Assembly: GCA_024508855.1 (NCBI GenBank)
Contig: JANINJ010000088.1
Location: 34,401 to 98,400, forward strand
DNA: 64,000 nucleotides
Direction of reading: 5' to 3'
Source: Xanthobacteraceae bacterium
GTDB lineage: Bacteria > Pseudomonadota > Alphaproteobacteria > Rhizobiales > Xanthobacteraceae
The translations under genes were made by a program, and so were the position numbers. Below are positions 61,657-64,000 of this stretch, one piece after another. Numbering within the stretch: position 1 is the first letter of the stretch; every line of letters begins with the position of its first letter. Below the pieces are notes generated by a model that was given only the letters and a program-made list of their open reading frames with translations, made no database searches and was not told where the DNA came from.

Positions 61657-62214
61657 ATGCAAAGCCGATCTTCGACCCCGTCCAACTGGCTGCGATCCTA
61701 CTATTTCGTCCGCGCCATCTTCTCCATCGCCTGGATTGCCGCCGCCATCCTGTTCCGAGGGCAACCCTATCCCACCATAGCGCTGCTCGTGCTCTACCCG
61801 GCCTGGGATGCCCTCGCCAATCTGGTCGACGCCCGGGTAAGCGGCGGCCTGAAAGCCAACCCATCCCAGGCGCTGAACGTTGCGGTCAGCACGGCAACGG
61901 CCCTCGCCGTCATCGCAACAATCAACCACGGCATGTACGCCGTTCTGGCCGTGTTCGGGGTCTGGGCGATCCTCTCGGGCCTGCTGCAACTGTACACGGC
62001 GGCAAGGCGGTGGCGTTCCTTCGGCGCGCAATGGGCGATGATCCTGAGCGGCGCGCAATCGGCCCTCGCCGGCGGATTCATGATCAGCCGGTCCTTCGGC
62101 ACCAGTGCGCCGACGATTCTGGATATCGCGCCTTATGCGGCGTTCGGCGCGTTTTACTTTCTGCTCTCCGCAATTTGGCTTACGGTCACGGCTTATCGCA
62201 GAGCGGCGGCGTAG
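61657..62214 (+). CDS. DUF308 family integral membrane protein
   Basis: A 185-residue protein with six hydrophobic segments, resembling the DUF308/HdeD-like group. AAGGAG sits 8 bases before the ATG. It is divergent from a TetR gene and has the TetR operator in its promoter, so it is likely induced by a compound the regulator senses; a role in envelope stress or export is a guess. The function is unknown. Confidence 0.8.
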   Translation: MQSRSSTPSNWLRSYYFVRAIFSIAWIAAAILFRGQPYPTIALLVLYPAWDALANLVDARVSGGLKANPSQALNVAVSTATALAVIATINHGMYAVLAVFGVWAILSGLLQLYTAARRWRSFGAQWAMILSGAQSALAGGFMISRSFGTSAPTILDIAPYAAFGAFYFLLSAIWLTVTAYRRAAA

Positions 62215-62299
62215 GCACAGCCTCGTCGGAATCGGCCACCAACACGCAACGAGATGGCCAGAGCGGCGTTGTCGTGCGGAATACTCTGGGCGACACGCG

Positions 62300-62542
62300 A
62301 TGCCATCCACGGTGATCCAACACTTCGGTTACGATCCAACGACACGCGACCTGCGCGTCACCTTCATGAGCGGTCGGACCTACGTCTATCTCGGCGTACC
62401 GCCTGCCGTCGTCGCCGATTTCAACGCGGCCGGGTCCAAGGGGCAGTTTTTCAATCACGCGATCCGTGACCATTACCGGTTTCGCGAGTTTCCGCGACCG
62501 CCGCAGCGGAAGCGGCGGCGCGAAACCTCGCCATCCGGCTGA
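62300..62542 (+). CDS. KTSC domain protein
   Basis: An 80-residue protein made of one KTSC domain (STVIQHFGYDPTTRDLRVTFMSGRTYVYLGVP, GSKGQFFNHAIRDHYRF) and a basic tail (PRPPQRKRRRE). The domain is common in bacteria and thought to bind nucleic acids or other proteins; its function is unproven. ATG at 62300 is the best start; its ribosome site is weak (GGGCGA). A longer frame upstream is unlikely to be used. Confidence 0.83.
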   Translation: MPSTVIQHFGYDPTTRDLRVTFMSGRTYVYLGVPPAVVADFNAAGSKGQFFNHAIRDHYRFREFPRPPQRKRRRETSPSG

Positions 62543-62731
62543 GCCGGGCTACGTTTTACGCTGCCACAATGCCGCCGCCGGTTTGCCGCAGCCCCATCGC
62601 AGGATCTTGTCGCGCCCAAACGGCACCATGATGCACAGTATACGTAAGTATTCATACGGAAATTCGCCGCCGATTTAAGGTTACATTCGAGTATAGATTG
62701 CCTTTAATGCAATTGCCGTGATGCTCTCCCC

Positions 62732-62750
62732 TGCACGCAATCAGCGTGCA
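62732..62750. promoter_or_regulatory. Hairpin in the leader of the Gly-rich peptide gene
   Basis: A perfect 7-base inverted repeat (TGCACGC, AATCA loop, GCGTGCA) ends 21 bases before the start codon at 62772 and just ahead of the GGAG ribosome site. It could affect translation or mark an operator. No partner regulator is seen. Confidence 0.45.
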
Positions 62751-62771
62751 TCACAACAGTGGAGAAACGTC

Positions 62772-63050
62772 ATGAAGAAAATCATCGTCATCGCTGCACT
62801 CGCCACCGCCCTCGTCAGCGCCCCCGCCTTTGCCCGCGGTGGACATGGCATCGGCGGCATCGGTGTCGGCGCCAACGTGCTCACCGGCAAGGGTGGCGTG
62901 CTTGGCCTGCTCGATGGGCGCAGCGCGCTGGTGACCAACGTCTCGGTGACAACCGGCAAGGGCGGCGTGCTCGGCGCGGTGCTCGGCAAGGGCAGCCTGC
63001 TCGGCGGATTGCTGGGCGGCGGCCACGGTGGCGGCTGCGGCTGCTACTGA
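62772..63050 (+). CDS. Secreted Gly-rich small protein ending in CGCY
   Basis: A 92-residue protein with a clear signal peptide (MKKIIVIAALATALVSAPAFA, cleavage after AFA). The mature 71 residues are rich in Gly, Leu, Val and Ala, with two copies of TGKGGVLG and the C-terminus GGGHGGGCGCY, which has its only two Cys. A GGAG ribosome site precedes the ATG. I do not recognise a family. It could be an envelope or biofilm component or a small secreted peptide; none of this is shown by sequence. Confidence 0.8.
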   Translation: MKKIIVIAALATALVSAPAFARGGHGIGGIGVGANVLTGKGGVLGLLDGRSALVTNVSVTTGKGGVLGAVLGKGSLLGGLLGGGHGGGCGCY

Positions 63051-63060
63051 GCCGACAAAG

Positions 63061-63085
63061 GCGGACGGGGCTCCTCCCCGCCCGC
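63061..63085. terminator. Hairpin between the convergent Gly-rich and beta-barrel genes
   Basis: A 10-base stem with one mismatch (GCGGACGGGG with CCCCGCCCGC) and a 5-base loop in the short gap between two converging stop codons. No long T run follows, so its efficiency as a terminator is uncertain. Confidence 0.45.
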
Positions 63086-63086
63086 T

Positions 63087-64000
63087 CTACTTGCCGAATT
63101 GGTTCTTCAAGGTCTGCAATGCGGCCTGTTTGCCCAACGGCGAAAAGCGTTTCGTGAGCGACGTCGCGACGATGAATGCATCGGCGCGATCGCCCGAGAT
63201 CAACACACCTTGGGCGCGCATGAGATCCACACCCCACGTCAGATCATCTCCGAGATCGCGCGTGACACCGACGCCGTAAGTCAGCGTTCGCGACCGGAAC
63301 GGCGAGTCGAGATATTCGCAGTCGGCGTAGCCGACGGATGCCAGAAGCGTCAGCTTCGGGTCGACCGCCCACGACGCCTTGGCGGAATAAATGGTATCGA
63401 TGGTGATCGACGAAATCGGGAACGTCGTCTCCGATGCGCGGCGCGCTGCGACCAGGTCGAGCGTGAAAGGCGCTGCGCGCCAGCTCAAACTTGCATCGAA
63501 CAGCGTGCGATCGACATTGCTGAAATCGACGTCGTGCCAGCGGCCATACAGCTTCGATACCGATGCGAATGCCGTAACCGACTTGTCCTGATATCTCGCA
63601 AACACGAACGGTTGTACCCGCTCGTTGTCGCGATGATAGCCGAAGTCGTCGAACTCATCGAGATAACGCCGAATCGAAAGATTGGCCGACACGCCGACTT
63701 CCACCTTGTCGCGCACGATGCTGATGCCGGGCACCAGCGTTCCGCGTAGATACTGCTGCGGGCTCGGCAGGAAATCCTGGAAGATCGCGTTGGTCTGGTT
63801 CAGGCTCGAGCGACCGCCTTCCGCGGTCATGAAGAACTTCAGCGAATCGACCTTGGCTTCCGCCCTCACCGACTGAATCAGATCGGTCGATCGCAGATTG
63901 TAGCTGCTGACGTCCGCGAGCGTCGTGGTCGAACTGAGCTTGAAGTCGTCGTCGCCGATCGCACCGCGCAGGATCACCTTGCCGCCCAGCGTCGGCGTCA
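63087..64000 (-). CDS. Outer membrane beta-barrel protein, C-terminal part
   Basis: The frame is open to the end of the window (304 residues seen), so the true start lies beyond 64000. The protein has many alternating short amphipathic strands ending in aromatic residues (for example VQPFVFARYQDKSVTAFASVSKLYG) and turns rich in Asp/Asn/Gly, typical of an outer-membrane beta-barrel of the putative porin-2 type. There is no C-terminal Phe. I cannot name the substrate or partner. Confidence 0.8.
   Translation of the reverse strand, partial: TPTLGGKVILRGAIGDDDFKLSSTTTLADVSSYNLRSTDLIQSVRAEAKVDSLKFFMTAEGGRSSLNQTNAIFQDFLPSPQQYLRGTLVPGISIVRDKVEVGVSANLSIRRYLDEFDDFGYHRDNERVQPFVFARYQDKSVTAFASVSKLYGRWHDVDFSNVDRTLFDASLSWRAAPFTLDLVAARRASETTFPISSITIDTIYSAKASWAVDPKLTLLASVGYADCEYLDSPFRSRTLTYGVGVTRDLGDDLTWGVDLMRAQGVLISGDRADAFIVATSLTKRFSPLGKQAALQTLKNQFGK

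Overview
The window is GC-rich, densely packed DNA from an alphaproteobacterium of the Bradyrhizobium/Rhodopseudomonas/Afipia group (order Hyphomicrobiales). The evidence is the codon use, the gene families (CYP102 monooxygenase, class III-type PHA synthase with a very short PhaE, cox-type molybdo-hydroxylase accessory genes, several liv-type ABC transporters) and at least six kinds of intergenic palindromic repeat that resemble elements scattered through Bradyrhizobiaceae genomes. I see no rRNA, tRNA, CRISPR array, transposase or phage gene. This looks like chromosome devoted to catabolism of aromatic compounds, amides and lipids.

Layout. 1-10.4 kb: the end of a liv-type permease and a fused LivG-LivF ATPase, then an SDR protein that lacks the usual catalytic residues, a kynurenine-formamidase-like hydrolase, an amidase, a [3Fe-4S] ferredoxin with a cytochrome P450, an MHS-family symporter, an alpha/beta-hydrolase-OsmC fusion and a membrane fatty acid desaturase. 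10.4-12.7 kb: a YeeE/YedE sulfur transporter and an MDR oxidoreductase. 12.8-24.8 kb: phenylacetate catabolism, with paaZ, paaG-paaI-paaK, a Tat-exported amidase, paaABCDE, paaX and a TetR regulator. Two related operator-like sites lie upstream of paaG and of the TetR gene. 24.8-31.1 kb: hydrolases, a DUF445 protein, a phasin with a likely PhaR operator and terminator, and an overlapping phaE-phaC-GNAT operon. 31.3-37.7 kb: a CYP102-type P450-reductase fusion, an epoxide hydrolase, a wax ester synthase/DGAT and a small DUF6489 protein. 37.9-40.9 kb: a DadA-like dehydrogenase, a CnbZ-like protein, DUF2000 and DUF4189 proteins. 40.9-47.8 kb: coxG, coxS, coxM, coxD, coxE, a split xdhC/coxI pair and a MoeA-MobA-like fusion, with no coxL large subunit. 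48-50.8 kb: pcaB, pcaD and pcaC. 50.7-57.2 kb: a membrane protein, a 56-residue Gln/Gly/Pro-repeat protein with its own terminator, and a complete livHMGFK set. 57.3-64 kb: a StrB-like kinase, CcdA, a P1-family peptidase, a GFA-fold protein, a TetR/DUF308 pair with two near-identical operators, a KTSC protein, a secreted Gly-rich peptide and a partial outer-membrane beta-barrel.

How the parts fit (inference). Transporters import organic acids or amides. Amidases and hydrolases release carboxylic acids. The paa and pca branches feed acetyl-CoA and succinyl-CoA into central metabolism, and excess carbon goes to PHA or wax ester/triacylglycerol. No complete, clearly new system is visible. The most notable points are the cox cluster without its catalytic subunit, the CYP102 enzyme without the fatty-acid carboxylate anchor, the SDR without its catalytic tetrad, the co-occurrence of PaaX and a TetR regulator with matching operators, and two small low-complexity proteins with good gene signals.
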